DNA of 64,000 nt, taken from the NCBI GenBank assembly GCA_002718285.1, contig PBAR01000038.1, positions 1-64,000 of the forward strand, in the 5' to 3' direction. The position numbers and the translations under genes were made by a program. The stretch's first letter is position 1. Every line of letters begins with the position of its first letter. A model generated the notes under the pieces. It ran no database searches. It was not told where the DNA came from and was given only the letters and a program-made list of their open reading frames with translations. This DNA is from Fidelibacterota bacterium. GTDB lineage: Bacteria; Marinisomatota; Marinisomatia; Marinisomatales; UBA1611. Below are positions 18,033-27,753 of this stretch, piece by piece.

Positions 18033-19065
18033 TATTTACTTCTATGAACCTGGGTCTATAGATACCTATTCCTTCAGGTTGCATTAAATTATCTATTCCA
18101 CCATATTCGTTAGTGGCGTAGCTTATAATTAAGGTGCCTCTTTCTTGGGAAAGCCAGTCATGTATTCTGACAGCATAACTGTGAACGGGGAATGATCTGT
18201 TTTTTTCAGGAATATCATATATTTTGAGCGGTTCACTCCAGGGACCAGTTATTTTTTTTGACCAAATTAATAATATTTTATTATCCCGAGGTCTATAGGT
18301 TGTAGAAAAAAAAAGTTTAGTTCTACGGCAATAATATATATTTGTTTCAGTATTGCTCGGTTTGAATAATTGCTTTGAATTATTATTGGAATATTGCCAA
18401 TTGTCACCGCAAAAATATTCAAGGCTTTCAGAACTATGTTTATACTTTGCAAAGTCAGCACTTATTCTTCCCAACATCATACCATCAGAAAAACAATTTC
18501 TATTTGTGAGAAAAAAATAAAGATACCCATCATCAGAAAATAAGCCAGCATGAGGAACACCTTCAGTATAATTAAAATTCCACATATCGATCATCCATTT
18601 ACCAGGGTTGTCACTGTAGTTTATGATTTTCATCACTACCGCACCTGCAATATTTATACTATTATCCAAGGTTTGATTGACTGCCATAGCAAAAATAATT
18701 AGATGATTATTTAAAATAATTCCATTGGTAGGCCAAAGAAAATCCCCTGGAAGTTCAGATTGATTTTGAAAGAAAGATGCTGGGGAACCATTTTCAGTTG
18801 ACCAATAATATTTCATATCGACTGGATAATTATTTTTCAGTTTCATTAATCCGATAGAATTGTTAATAAATGTCCAGTCATTTCCACGGCGATCTCTCAT
18901 CTTTTTGCCAATAAATGTATCACCAAAGAGCCATAATACCAGATTTTGGTTGATCTTAATCGAATGAGCAACATCTGAACCAAGCCAACCATTATCTTCT
19001 AAATCAAAATAGGCATCCAACTGATCATAGATTTTTATAGATTTTACTATTTTGGATTGGGTCAT
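18025..19065 (-). CDS. DUF4185/DUF5005-like predicted beta-propeller protein, copy 2
   Basis: The 346-residue protein shares DNGWLGSDVAHSIKI, LVLWLFGDTFIGKKM, FLWPTNGIILNNHL, a NTETNIYYCRRTKLFFSTTY segment and the ending IYRPRFIEV with its neighbours. It is closest to copy 3 (same GSDVAHSI, LWPTNG and TGPW motifs). No signal peptide is visible. Start and stop overlap both flanking genes by 4 to 8 bases, so the four copies are co-translated. Function is unknown; a role in handling the glycan taken up by the adjoining ABC and TonB systems is inference from context. Confidence 0.75.
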   Translation of the reverse strand: MTQSKIVKSIKIYDQLDAYFDLEDNGWLGSDVAHSIKINQNLVLWLFGDTFIGKKMRDRRGNDWTFINNSIGLMKLKNNYPVDMKYYWSTENGSPASFFQNQSELPGDFLWPTNGIILNNHLIIFAMAVNQTLDNSINIAGAVVMKIINYSDNPGKWMIDMWNFNYTEGVPHAGLFSDDGYLYFFLTNRNCFSDGMMLGRISADFAKYKHSSESLEYFCGDNWQYSNNNSKQLFKPSNTETNIYYCRRTKLFFSTTYRPRDNKILLIWSKKITGPWSEPLKIYDIPEKNRSFPVHSYAVRIHDWLSQERGTLIISYATNEYGGIDNLMQPEGIGIYRPRFIEVNID

Positions 19066-20192
19066 TTTTTCGAGATTACTAATCTGATAAATCTTGGTCT
19101 ATAGGATACTAGAGGAGCCTTTTTGTAGTCACCAGTATAACTGGTAATATAGCTAATTATTATTTCTCCTATAGACTGGCTAAACTCTGGATGAGGCCGC
19201 ACAGCATAAGTTTCTATACATACTCTTTCAGGACAATTGATAATCGGATTTTCATATACAATTTCAGGTTTTGCCCAGGGGCCTGTTAGTTCGTTTGCAT
19301 AAGTCAGTAATATTTTATTATCTATAGCACTATAAGTAGTTGTTACAAATAATCCCCATTCAGAGATATATTGAATATTTGATTCAGTATTTCCTGGCTC
19401 AAATAATACTACCGCATCATTAAAATTACTGGACCAGTTCGCAGCATCAGTATTTTTGCCAATAAAGTGTTCAAGGTAAATGGAACTCTTCTTCTGGATG
19501 AAGGTTAAAGTATCAACCCTGGAAAGTATTGCCTGCTTCTTCGATGAATTCCCTTCCGCTTTAAATCCCAAGAAATAAATAAATTCATCCTGTTGAAATA
19601 ATGCAGAATGATATTGGACCTGCATAGTATTATCTTTCCATGCAGGAGTGCGAAAATCAAAATATTTTTTAATCCATTTGGAAGGGTGTTCTTTGAAGTT
19701 CTGAACCCTTATAATAACGGTACCTGCAATACCAAACCAACCTGTTTCATCATGAGAAACTGCCTGACAAAAGACATATAATTCATTATTCAGTATTAAA
19801 CCATTTGTCGGCCAAAGATATTTTCCAGGCATATTCCCCACTTGAGGAAAAAATGATCTTCCCTCCTCAAACTTACCAAAAATAAATTCAAATCTACCTT
19901 TTCTATCCTTATTTAAATACTGGATAGCTATACTATTATGGACATATAATTGTTCGGGGTTTAATTCATCATCAGAATAAGTGCCTGGCCATGTATCGCC
20001 AAAAATCCATAAAATTCTATTGCTATCTAATTGGATTGAGTGTGCTACGTCACCTGCAAGCCAACCTGATTCCTGCGGCATAAACCATTGATTCTTTTCT
20101 TTATCAACAGAAACTGATTCTATTTCATAAATAGATTCAGCAATACAATTAATAAATGGGATAAAAAGAAAAATATAAAACGTGGCTCTCAT
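19062..20192 (-). CDS. DUF4185/DUF5005-like predicted beta-propeller protein, copy 3, exported
   Basis: The 376-residue protein begins with a signal sequence (FYIFLFIPFINC/I; possible lipobox Cys). It contains ESGWLAGDVAHSIQL, ILWIFGDTWPG, KYLWPTNGLILNNEL, GNTESNIQYISEWGLFVTTT, LTGPWAKPEIVYE and the ending YRPRFIRLVI. It resembles copy 2 along its whole length, so these two look like the most recent duplication. Its export signal places at least one member of the family outside the cytoplasm. Its stop overlaps the start of copy 2 by 4 bases. Enzyme activity cannot be assigned from sequence. Confidence 0.77.
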   Translation of the reverse strand: MRATFYIFLFIPFINCIAESIYEIESVSVDKEKNQWFMPQESGWLAGDVAHSIQLDSNRILWIFGDTWPGTYSDDELNPEQLYVHNSIAIQYLNKDRKGRFEFIFGKFEEGRSFFPQVGNMPGKYLWPTNGLILNNELYVFCQAVSHDETGWFGIAGTVIIRVQNFKEHPSKWIKKYFDFRTPAWKDNTMQVQYHSALFQQDEFIYFLGFKAEGNSSKKQAILSRVDTLTFIQKKSSIYLEHFIGKNTDAANWSSNFNDAVVLFEPGNTESNIQYISEWGLFVTTTYSAIDNKILLTYANELTGPWAKPEIVYENPIINCPERVCIETYAVRPHPEFSQSIGEIIISYITSYTGDYKKAPLVSYRPRFIRLVISKK

Positions 20193-22117
20193 TATTTCAT
20201 CAAAAGTATTTTATTATTGAATGAATGATCGGGATTATCTATTCGAACAATATAAGTCCCGCTACTTGCAGGTTTGCCGTTATTATTCAATCCATTCCAG
20301 ATGTAAGAATTCACAAACGGAGGTAAAAATTCAGATCGAATCTTTTTACCATTAATATTATATATTGAAATTGAAGAAGATATATTTGACTTATTTTGAA
20401 TCAATATATTAATATGATTATTGAATGGATTAGGAAAACAGGTAAATCCAACACTTTCAGGTATATTGCAGCTTATTTTTTCATTTACATTTGATAGCAT
20501 ATAAATATTGTTTAAAGGAAGCGATATAAATCTGGGTCGATACAAATCTCCCCTTTCAAAATGATACCAAAAATCCCCTCCTATATTCGTGTTTACATTG
20601 TAGCTGATTAATAAATGATCTGGGTCTGATAGGTGGGGGTGAGCTTTCGCATTGTAAGCAGATACATCATCAAATTCATTATATTCCGGGGCATCCCAGA
20701 TTATATAAAAAGTACTAAAAGGCCCATTTACATTATTTGATATTCTGTAAGCAACATAATTACCCACACCTCCTTGTTGAAATACCGCAATATAACGGTT
20801 ATTATCAAGCTGAGTAACGCTGAATTCAGGAGAAATATTATCAGTAATAATCTCAGCCTGTGAAATATCGTTAACCCATAGAGTCCCATTCCAAAATTCC
20901 CATTCATCATAAGAGAGCAGGCTATTTTCTGTTGTTCTTGCTACGGTCATCCTTTTTGTATTTAACGGGGAATCATTATATGATCCATAGAAGTATATAT
21001 AACCGTCAGGTGCCATTACTCCAGATGAATTCGTCAAAGGCATTATAGCTTGACCGTATACTACATGATCACCATTATCGTATTCATAAAATAATGGAGT
21101 ATCACTTTGTTCCACATCAACCAGATTTCCATTATGATCTACCTGGAATGTGATCAGGACAACACCATCAATTGAAAATGGTGGAACATCATTATCCATT
21201 CTCAGGGCATATAAGTATACAATATTTTCAACACTAACACCATCCATTAACCAGTACCAATCTCCAGACTCTGCACTTTGTGTCTGCGGTTCAAAAATAG
21301 AAATGGGATTATTATTCTGATCTAGATAAAAAAAGAAATCTATACTGTCTTCAATCGCTTCGTCACCATTTAAAATCGCATAGGTATTATTCACCATATT
21401 TGTTGGAGAGATTCTCTCATTCGTAATTGAGTCAACTGCACCTATAAAAGTATCGCTAAAAACTATCAGAGTTTTATTAGACTGTATTTCGCTACCGTTA
21501 AGAGGTATTGAGTAAATACCATCTGCACCAGACCAACCTTCATATCGTTGAAAAAGGCTAGACCATTCTGGAGCTTCACGTGTTTGGCTAAAATCACAAT
21601 CTTCTGCTCCACCTACACTTATTGCATGGGGGAAAGATATAGGTGCCCAGACCATATTACCTGAACAAATCAGATTTGGTGTTGCCTTTGTTACCAAATA
21701 TCCTAGCTGGAAACAACCAGTTTCACTTCCTGTCAAAAGGTTTAATTCTACTGTAATAGTAATATCATTATCATAGGTGTATCCAGTATCCGATATGAGA
21801 CAAATCCATTTCATGCTTTCTCCAAAATCACTAGGAGGATAACAGGTATTTATTGAGTCAGTCCATTCATGTGAAAAGACAATAGACCCCTGCTTACCAT
21901 TTTCTATAAAGGATGCCGAAATGAAATCCCAGTCTTCTGGAATTATTGCAGCTAATATACCCTTATGAGGATTGGTAGTTTCAGGTATATTATCAATAAT
22001 TGTTAAGCGTACTGTTATCTCTTGATTGCTTGATACAGAATTTGGCTGAATTATTTCATCAAACAAACATCCACTGCATATGATACAGACAGAAGTTAAT
22101 ACTAAGGAATTTTTCAT
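20192..22117 (-). CDS. Lipoprotein: shared N-module, propeller domain and sorting tail, copy 4
   Basis: The 641-residue protein has a lipobox (CSGC/L, Cys17). Residues about 28-165 form the module also found at 8306-10801 and 36943-37845 (NPHKGILAAIIPEDWDF, MKWICLISDTG, GCFQLGYLV). The propeller domain then starts (YEGWSGADGIYSI, LIVFSDTFIGAV, AYNAKAHPHLSDPDHLLISY, YRPRFISLPL) and matches copy 1 best. A FlgD-like sorting tail ends it (FTCFPNPFNNHINI ... KILLMK). It is a surface version of the propeller family. Its stop overlaps the start of copy 3 by one base and its start overlaps the stop of the isomerase-like gene. Confidence 0.82.
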   Translation of the reverse strand: MKNSLVLTSVCIICSGCLFDEIIQPNSVSSNQEITVRLTIIDNIPETTNPHKGILAAIIPEDWDFISASFIENGKQGSIVFSHEWTDSINTCYPPSDFGESMKWICLISDTGYTYDNDITITVELNLLTGSETGCFQLGYLVTKATPNLICSGNMVWAPISFPHAISVGGAEDCDFSQTREAPEWSSLFQRYEGWSGADGIYSIPLNGSEIQSNKTLIVFSDTFIGAVDSITNERISPTNMVNNTYAILNGDEAIEDSIDFFFYLDQNNNPISIFEPQTQSAESGDWYWLMDGVSVENIVYLYALRMDNDVPPFSIDGVVLITFQVDHNGNLVDVEQSDTPLFYEYDNGDHVVYGQAIMPLTNSSGVMAPDGYIYFYGSYNDSPLNTKRMTVARTTENSLLSYDEWEFWNGTLWVNDISQAEIITDNISPEFSVTQLDNNRYIAVFQQGGVGNYVAYRISNNVNGPFSTFYIIWDAPEYNEFDDVSAYNAKAHPHLSDPDHLLISYNVNTNIGGDFWYHFERGDLYRPRFISLPLNNIYMLSNVNEKISCNIPESVGFTCFPNPFNNHINILIQNKSNISSSISIYNINGKKIRSEFLPPFVNSYIWNGLNNNGKPASSGTYIVRIDNPDHSFNNKILLMK

Positions 22118-23952
22118 TAACTATAGGGGTGATTAAGACCATCTATAAGTGCAGAATCTCTTACATATGTGTAGACGATTTTACTTTTCTGCCCTGTAGT
22201 ATTATTTATCTTGATTTTAAAAGCAGCGGCGGGTACAATCATAGTTTCGTATAAATTTAAGGTTGTTACATAACCATTTGATGAAGATATCTCTACAGTT
22301 TTTCCTTCTACAAGATTAATAAGTAATCCCCTGTCTTCTGTTTTAAGGAAACATTCAGAATAAAATTCCAATCTATTGATATTATAGAATGACTCATCAC
22401 GATTATATAGCTCATAATCTTCCCAATTTGCTCCTTTGTTAATTAATTTAGGCTCTGGCAAATAATTAGAATTAATAAAATCGCCAGTTCTATCATCTCT
22501 GATATTTTCAAATGCTCTCTCAATATTTAATTTTCTTAGGTTCCCATTCAAATCTTTTCTTAGATAATCATATATCTTAAATGTAAATATATATGGCGTA
22601 GCACTAATTTCTAGCACAAGGTTTCCTTCACCACTACAGTGAACAGTACCGTTTGGAATTAGTATTAGATCATGAGGCTTGACATTAATCGAATGAACAA
22701 AGGAATCAATATCTATTTCTTTACCTTCCTTTTCTGATTGCAATAATGCTTGCTTAAACTTTTCTTTTTGAACGCCTTCCCTCATTCCAACAAATACTTT
22801 TGCATTTTCCTTGGCAACTGAAATATAATAGGTCTCATCCTGTGTATATGTCTCTCCAAAATTTTCAATCATAAAGTTTGGTCTTGGATGACATTGCGTC
22901 GACAAATTTCCTCCGTTTATTGTATCAAGATAGTCCATCCTGATGGGCCATTCATATTGAAATCTTCTGGCTGCTCTCTCACCCATCATTCTTTTATTTT
23001 CTAGATACATAATAAAATCAAATGAAAACTCTAAAATAGTATCATTACTTTTAATTGTAACACCGTTTTCGGGTGCAATCATTTCAAAGGACCAGGCAAA
23101 GTTTGGCTGTTCTTTATCAAGTCCCATATGACCCTGCATAAATTTTCCTCCCCAAGGTCCTGGATAAAACCAAGGACGGACTCTAAATGGTATCTCTGAA
23201 AGATAATGTAAAGTATTTCGGAATTCATTTCCATTAATCATAGTTGGATTACTCATATCTTGGCAATCAACCAATAAATCAAGATTCTGAATCAAATCTC
23301 TTTTTTTTCTATTTTGCGCTGGCCAATCAATGAAATAAGAGCGCTTATAAAAATAGCCAAACCCATTATTTTCAGAAGAACCAATGTTAAGCAATCCCTT
23401 ATTTCTCGCAATCTCCTGTATCTTATCCTTTGGGATATCAAAATATATAATATAATCGAAGAAATCAACTGTGCTAGCTCCACAACCATATATAACAAAC
23501 AAATTATTATTGGACTTATTTTTATTTTTGCTTATCGCTGCATTTTTTCTAGCAGAAGCTATTTTTTCCGCATCCATAAATGCTTCTAGCCCTAATGGGA
23601 AATGAGTTCCCCACAAAGGATCATCACCGCCGAGAAATTTTTGGATTTTGCTTTCGATATTATCAGATGTTAATAAGCAGTGTTTGATATCTAACCAATC
23701 AATTTTATATCCTTGTTCAACTGCAATATTTTCCATATTAGTTCTGATTCGATCCCAATCAACCCCGTTATAGCCTTCAAAAAGAAATACATTGCAGCCA
23801 ATTTCATGAGCATCAATTATTTTATTGAAAAGCGAATCAAATCCACTTTCTATCACACCATTTCTTACTTCAAAACTAGGTTTCGTATTATATAGCCCTC
23901 TAGGAAATACGGATTCATTTTGTTTAATCAAGTTATCATATGTAGTATTCAT
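22117..23952 (-). CDS. Class I phosphomannose-isomerase-like protein with N-terminal kinase-like domain
   Basis: The 611-residue protein is about twice the length of a plain isomerase. The C-terminal half (from about residue 270) is a type I mannose-6-phosphate isomerase cupin with zinc ligands in STQCHPRPNF (Gln, His), QDETYYISVAKENAKVFVG (Glu) and LIPNGTVHCSGEGNLVLEIS (His). The N-terminal half resembles a P-loop kinase fold (VFLFEGYNGVDWDRI, FDYIIYFDIPKDKI) but I see no G-x4-GKS/T loop, so it is probably not catalytic. It should convert mannose 6-phosphate to fructose 6-phosphate. It overlaps the ROK kinase gene by 17 bases. Confidence 0.8.
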   Translation of the reverse strand: MNTTYDNLIKQNESVFPRGLYNTKPSFEVRNGVIESGFDSLFNKIIDAHEIGCNVFLFEGYNGVDWDRIRTNMENIAVEQGYKIDWLDIKHCLLTSDNIESKIQKFLGGDDPLWGTHFPLGLEAFMDAEKIASARKNAAISKNKNKSNNNLFVIYGCGASTVDFFDYIIYFDIPKDKIQEIARNKGLLNIGSSENNGFGYFYKRSYFIDWPAQNRKKRDLIQNLDLLVDCQDMSNPTMINGNEFRNTLHYLSEIPFRVRPWFYPGPWGGKFMQGHMGLDKEQPNFAWSFEMIAPENGVTIKSNDTILEFSFDFIMYLENKRMMGERAARRFQYEWPIRMDYLDTINGGNLSTQCHPRPNFMIENFGETYTQDETYYISVAKENAKVFVGMREGVQKEKFKQALLQSEKEGKEIDIDSFVHSINVKPHDLILIPNGTVHCSGEGNLVLEISATPYIFTFKIYDYLRKDLNGNLRKLNIERAFENIRDDRTGDFINSNYLPEPKLINKGANWEDYELYNRDESFYNINRLEFYSECFLKTEDRGLLINLVEGKTVEISSSNGYVTTLNLYETMIVPAAAFKIKINNTTGQKSKIVYTYVRDSALIDGLNHPYS

Positions 23953-24868
23953 GATCTTTTTCTAGGCTAGGATGGAAAGCTGCTCCAAGCAATGGAGCAG
24001 TATCACCAAGTTTTGATTGTACAATTTTTATTCTCCCTCTTGGCAATGTAAATGCCATTTCATTTATTGATTCAGTTATCTTTTCGAGCATTAAATCGGC
24101 ACTTTTCATAATACCTCCGCCTAAAACAACCATGTCAGGACTATAGGCATGAATGATATTTGTTACTCCCTGAGAAATGTTTTCTATAAATCTTTCGAAG
24201 ATTTCATTTTGAGTTTTATTATTATTTTCACGAACATCATGAAAAAATTCTTTTACAGAATCATCGTCTAAATCATCAATATTTTTATAAGAACCGATTT
24301 CATCCAATAATGCAGGCTTGGAACAATATAATTCAAAACATCCATAGTTTCCACATTCACACTTTGGTCCATTCCTGTTAATGCTTATATGTCCACCCAT
24401 TACTCCGCCTAAATGGTCACTGCCATAAAGCATTTTCCCATTGAATACACTTGCACAGCCAATACCAGTGCCAAACGTGATTACAGTTAGATTATTGATA
24501 TCTTTATCTTTTGAAAATTTCCATTCTCCCCAGGCATAACATCTGGCATCATTATCCATAATGAAAGGGACAGAAAATTCATCAGAAAAAATATCTCTAA
24601 GCGGAATATTTTCAATTAATTTCCCTTCTCCAACATCATCTAATACCATACCCTTATGATGGTCAACCAATCCTTTTGATGATATACCACCAGAAACTAT
24701 TTTTTCAGAACCTAAAAAAGTTTTTACAGATGAAATAATAGCTTTTAATATATTTTTTTCTGATGTCAACAATTGTAAAGGTATGCTATTTAATTTAATG
24801 GAATCTCCACTATGATTAAACAATCCAAGTTTAAAATTCGTACCTCCAAATTCAATTGCTAATCGCAT
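23936..24868 (-). CDS. ROK-family sugar kinase
   Basis: The 310-residue protein has the phosphate motif AIEFGGTNFKLGLF at the start, FIMDNDARCYAWGEW with the catalytic Asp, TVITFGTGIGCASVFNGK, and the zinc-binding ROK signature CECGNYGCFELYC after GGHISINRNGP. The C-terminal VVLGGGIM adenosine motif is present. It is a cytoplasmic hexokinase, such as a gluco-, fructo- or mannokinase. With the isomerase-like gene behind it and the glycosidase gene one base in front, it should phosphorylate the sugar released from the imported glycoside. Confidence 0.93.
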   Translation of the reverse strand: MRLAIEFGGTNFKLGLFNHSGDSIKLNSIPLQLLTSEKNILKAIISSVKTFLGSEKIVSGGISSKGLVDHHKGMVLDDVGEGKLIENIPLRDIFSDEFSVPFIMDNDARCYAWGEWKFSKDKDINNLTVITFGTGIGCASVFNGKMLYGSDHLGGVMGGHISINRNGPKCECGNYGCFELYCSKPALLDEIGSYKNIDDLDDDSVKEFFHDVRENNNKTQNEIFERFIENISQGVTNIIHAYSPDMVVLGGGIMKSADLMLEKITESINEMAFTLPRGRIKIVQSKLGDTAPLLGAAFHPSLEKDHEYYI

Positions 24869-26917
24869 TTATTTTACTATTTGCAATTTAGAATTAACCA
24901 GCTCATAGATTTTACCTCTATAGTGTAAGTCATATAGCTCCAAATCATCATAATTCGGCTCAGCTCGAATTGAACCATTAACATTTGTTTTTAATCCTGC
25001 AAACCCTCTTAATATTGCTTCAACCCAATTACCATTTGATGAACAGGTCCAATCACAAATCCATGGCTGTTCAGCAGAAGATTTCCGTGCTCCTCCAGAA
25101 TCTAAGTCCATTATTGTTTCAGAAAAATGAGCCTGCCCGAAAGGTCCCTGATTTGCAGTCTCTACCAACGTATCTATCCAATTCAAAGCAATATCGGATT
25201 TCCCTGCATTGATCAGTGCCATTAAAGACTGTGATGGCCAGGCAGGATATGCGCCATTCCATTGATGATCGGGTCGAACACTGAACATTGCATTGTCATC
25301 AGATTCAGATAGTGCTCTCATCCATTTATCTGTTTTTAATTCTGTTAGAAAAAATTCAACCATCTCATTTTTTTGTTTATCATCCAGTTTCTTTCCAATG
25401 GTATTAATGATAGTAAAAAAGTCATAAGCATGTTTTACATCATAATAAGAGCCGTCAGGCTGTCTTGTGCGCCAATAACCTTTACCTTGTACATATAAAT
25501 CTTTCATAGAGTTAAATAATGATTCTATATCTGCACCCGCTTGAATAGATTTCTTTTTTTCTCCAGTAAAAGAAAATAATTCTTGAATGTAAATCAGATT
25601 TGCAATATTTGCTGCATTCAAACTCCCAACTTCATGAACATATGTGCTTACACATTCCAATAGATTATTTATACCCCCATAATCTGCCAATCCATTCTTT
25701 GTTAAAAATTCTTTATACTGATTTGTATAATATTCCAAAAATTTCAAAACTGTCTTTCTTCCATCAGGCATAGAATCAAGCCATTGAAAATCCCCGCTCC
25801 AATCCAAATATTCTTTTATCATCATAACCATAGCATGATCATTAATAGCATACCAGGGGCCAACAGGCTTCCCAGAAATATATTCGCTACCAAAACAGGT
25901 ATGTATATCCATTTTCATCCATTTTTCTAAATACTTTTTCATAACCTGCGGATCGAGAAGTGAGTGAACCATTCCACTTAAATAATAGTCCCAAATGAAA
26001 GTAACTGTCTGCCAGTACCTAGGCATTAATGTATCGTAAGCTCTACCCATTGAAGAAATCGGATTATCTCTTCTAAAGTAAATCACCCCCATTATTCCCA
26101 TATGATATAATTTCTCAATTGATTTATTTCCAGTAATTAAAATCGGTAAACTCCCGCTATAAGTGGGATTATCCATATCAAATACTGATTTGATTTCATT
26201 GTCCCAATAATTCCTGTTCTCATTTAGCAAGCTTTCTTTCCTGGATTTTAATAAATCAAAAATAGCTTGTACTTTGGCAACCTTTTCCCCTAATACAGCA
26301 AAATAAAATATTTTAACTTTTTTTCCTGAAGGAACGGAGATTTTTTTGATGATACCAAATCTATTAATTTCATCCACAAAGCAGTCAAGACCTTGAAGAA
26401 GATGAGCGTCACCTATTTTAGATGAAAAAAGTATAGAGTTTCTCCCCTTATCAAATGTCTGGCTATTACCATTTTCCATTGGAGGAATCCAGTTAGCCCA
26501 GTCTGCAGTATTCTTCGTTACTCCACCATTCATTTGCAGTTTTATTTCTTTATCTACATCGGTAGCTAGTGTATTGTGTAATGTTAATTCTATTACTACT
26601 GCATTCTGATCTGGAATAATCATTGTTTTAGACTTGTATTTTATACCATTTACATCTGCTTTCCTTGTGATTCTATCAGGCCTCCATTTAAATAATACTG
26701 ATGTCTTGAATGATGGAAAATAACGACCGTCAATGTATAAACCGCATGTACGATTTAGACTAGTACCAAATGGAGGAAAATTAAGTCCGCGAATCCCTGT
26801 CAAATCGTTATCAACTTGCACAACTCCACAAAAATTTGTCAATCCCGGCGGATTAAAATGGCTATTAAAATCATGCTTGAGTTCATCACTCTCAAAATAT
26901 TTTGTATCTGGTATCAT
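24869..26917 (-). CDS. Predicted cytoplasmic (alpha/alpha)6 glycosidase
   Basis: The 682-residue protein has no signal peptide. Residues 1-240 form a beta-sandwich domain and residues about 250-660 an (alpha/alpha)6 toroid of the six-hairpin type: MGRAYDTLMPRYWQTVTFIW, GPWYAINDHAMVMMIKEYL, YDVKHAYDFFTIINT, DHQWNGAYPAWPSQSLMALI and SSAEQPWICDWTCSSNGNW. The layout is that of GH37, GH63 or GH15-like enzymes; I cannot choose a family. Its place between the ABC permeases and the ROK kinase points to hydrolysis of an imported glycoside. Mannosylglycerate or another mannoside would fit the isomerase next door. Confidence 0.8.
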   Translation of the reverse strand: MIPDTKYFESDELKHDFNSHFNPPGLTNFCGVVQVDNDLTGIRGLNFPPFGTSLNRTCGLYIDGRYFPSFKTSVLFKWRPDRITRKADVNGIKYKSKTMIIPDQNAVVIELTLHNTLATDVDKEIKLQMNGGVTKNTADWANWIPPMENGNSQTFDKGRNSILFSSKIGDAHLLQGLDCFVDEINRFGIIKKISVPSGKKVKIFYFAVLGEKVAKVQAIFDLLKSRKESLLNENRNYWDNEIKSVFDMDNPTYSGSLPILITGNKSIEKLYHMGIMGVIYFRRDNPISSMGRAYDTLMPRYWQTVTFIWDYYLSGMVHSLLDPQVMKKYLEKWMKMDIHTCFGSEYISGKPVGPWYAINDHAMVMMIKEYLDWSGDFQWLDSMPDGRKTVLKFLEYYTNQYKEFLTKNGLADYGGINNLLECVSTYVHEVGSLNAANIANLIYIQELFSFTGEKKKSIQAGADIESLFNSMKDLYVQGKGYWRTRQPDGSYYDVKHAYDFFTIINTIGKKLDDKQKNEMVEFFLTELKTDKWMRALSESDDNAMFSVRPDHQWNGAYPAWPSQSLMALINAGKSDIALNWIDTLVETANQGPFGQAHFSETIMDLDSGGARKSSAEQPWICDWTCSSNGNWVEAILRGFAGLKTNVNGSIRAEPNYDDLELYDLHYRGKIYELVNSKLQIVK

Positions 26918-26940
26918 ATACTGTTTTATCCTACTGTTGA

Positions 26941-27753
26941 TTATCGCTTACTACCACCAAACATTAATCCATTTAAAAAATGTTTTTGAAAGGCAATAAA
27001 AATTAGAAATACAGGAAAAATAATAACGATAGATAATGCCATCAACTGTCCCCATTCGGTTTGATATTGTCCAACAAACAACATTAATCCAAGAGCAAGC
27101 GTGCCCTTTGCCTGATCCGTTAGATATATAAGAGGTCCCATAAAATCATTCCAAGTGAACAAAAATGTTAAAATACAAACTGCTATAACAACAGGTTTTG
27201 CGATTGGTAATACAATTTTATAGTATATCTGAAAATGGTTTAAACCATCCATTTTTGCAGCATCTATTATTTCTTTTGGAATATTTAAGAAAAATTGTCG
27301 AAATAAAAAGATATTAAAAGCTCCTCCGCCTAAATATGCCGGTACCACTAATGGATAAAAGGTGTTCAGCCATCCTAATTGATTATTAATAATAAAAACT
27401 GGAATCATAGTTACCTGTAAAGGAAGCATCATGGTAAAAATAATTAACATAAATACTTTATCCCTCGACTTCCATCTCAAAATAGAAAATGCATAAGCAA
27501 CAAAAGAACTTGAAAACACGGTTCCTGCGATTGTTAGGGATGTGATGACTATAGAATTATACATATAACGTAATAAAGGTATTTTATTCATTATAGATTG
27601 ATAATTATTAATAGTGAAATCCTTACCCAAAAGGTCAAAAAAACTTAATGTGTTTTCATTCGCTGATAGTGATGTTATAACCATCCAAATCAACGGTAAG
27701 ATAGATACAACAGCTCCAAATGATAATATTATCCTGGGTAACCTGTTAATCAT
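26941..27753 (-). CDS. Carbohydrate ABC transporter permease, MalG type
   Basis: The 270-residue inner-membrane protein has six hydrophobic helices and the EAA loop EIIDAAKMDGLNHFQIYYKI followed by VLPIAKPV, which docks on the ATPase. The short first periplasmic loop and the FTWNDFMGPLIYL segment are typical of MalG/CUT1 permeases. It ends 23 bases before the glycosidase start and overlaps the MalF-type gene by one base. With the partner permease it forms the channel for the sugar delivered by the binding protein at 28618-29904. Confidence 0.95.
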   Translation of the reverse strand: MINRLPRIILSFGAVVSILPLIWMVITSLSANENTLSFFDLLGKDFTINNYQSIMNKIPLLRYMYNSIVITSLTIAGTVFSSSFVAYAFSILRWKSRDKVFMLIIFTMMLPLQVTMIPVFIINNQLGWLNTFYPLVVPAYLGGGAFNIFLFRQFFLNIPKEIIDAAKMDGLNHFQIYYKIVLPIAKPVVIAVCILTFLFTWNDFMGPLIYLTDQAKGTLALGLMLFVGQYQTEWGQLMALSIVIIFPVFLIFIAFQKHFLNGLMFGGSKR

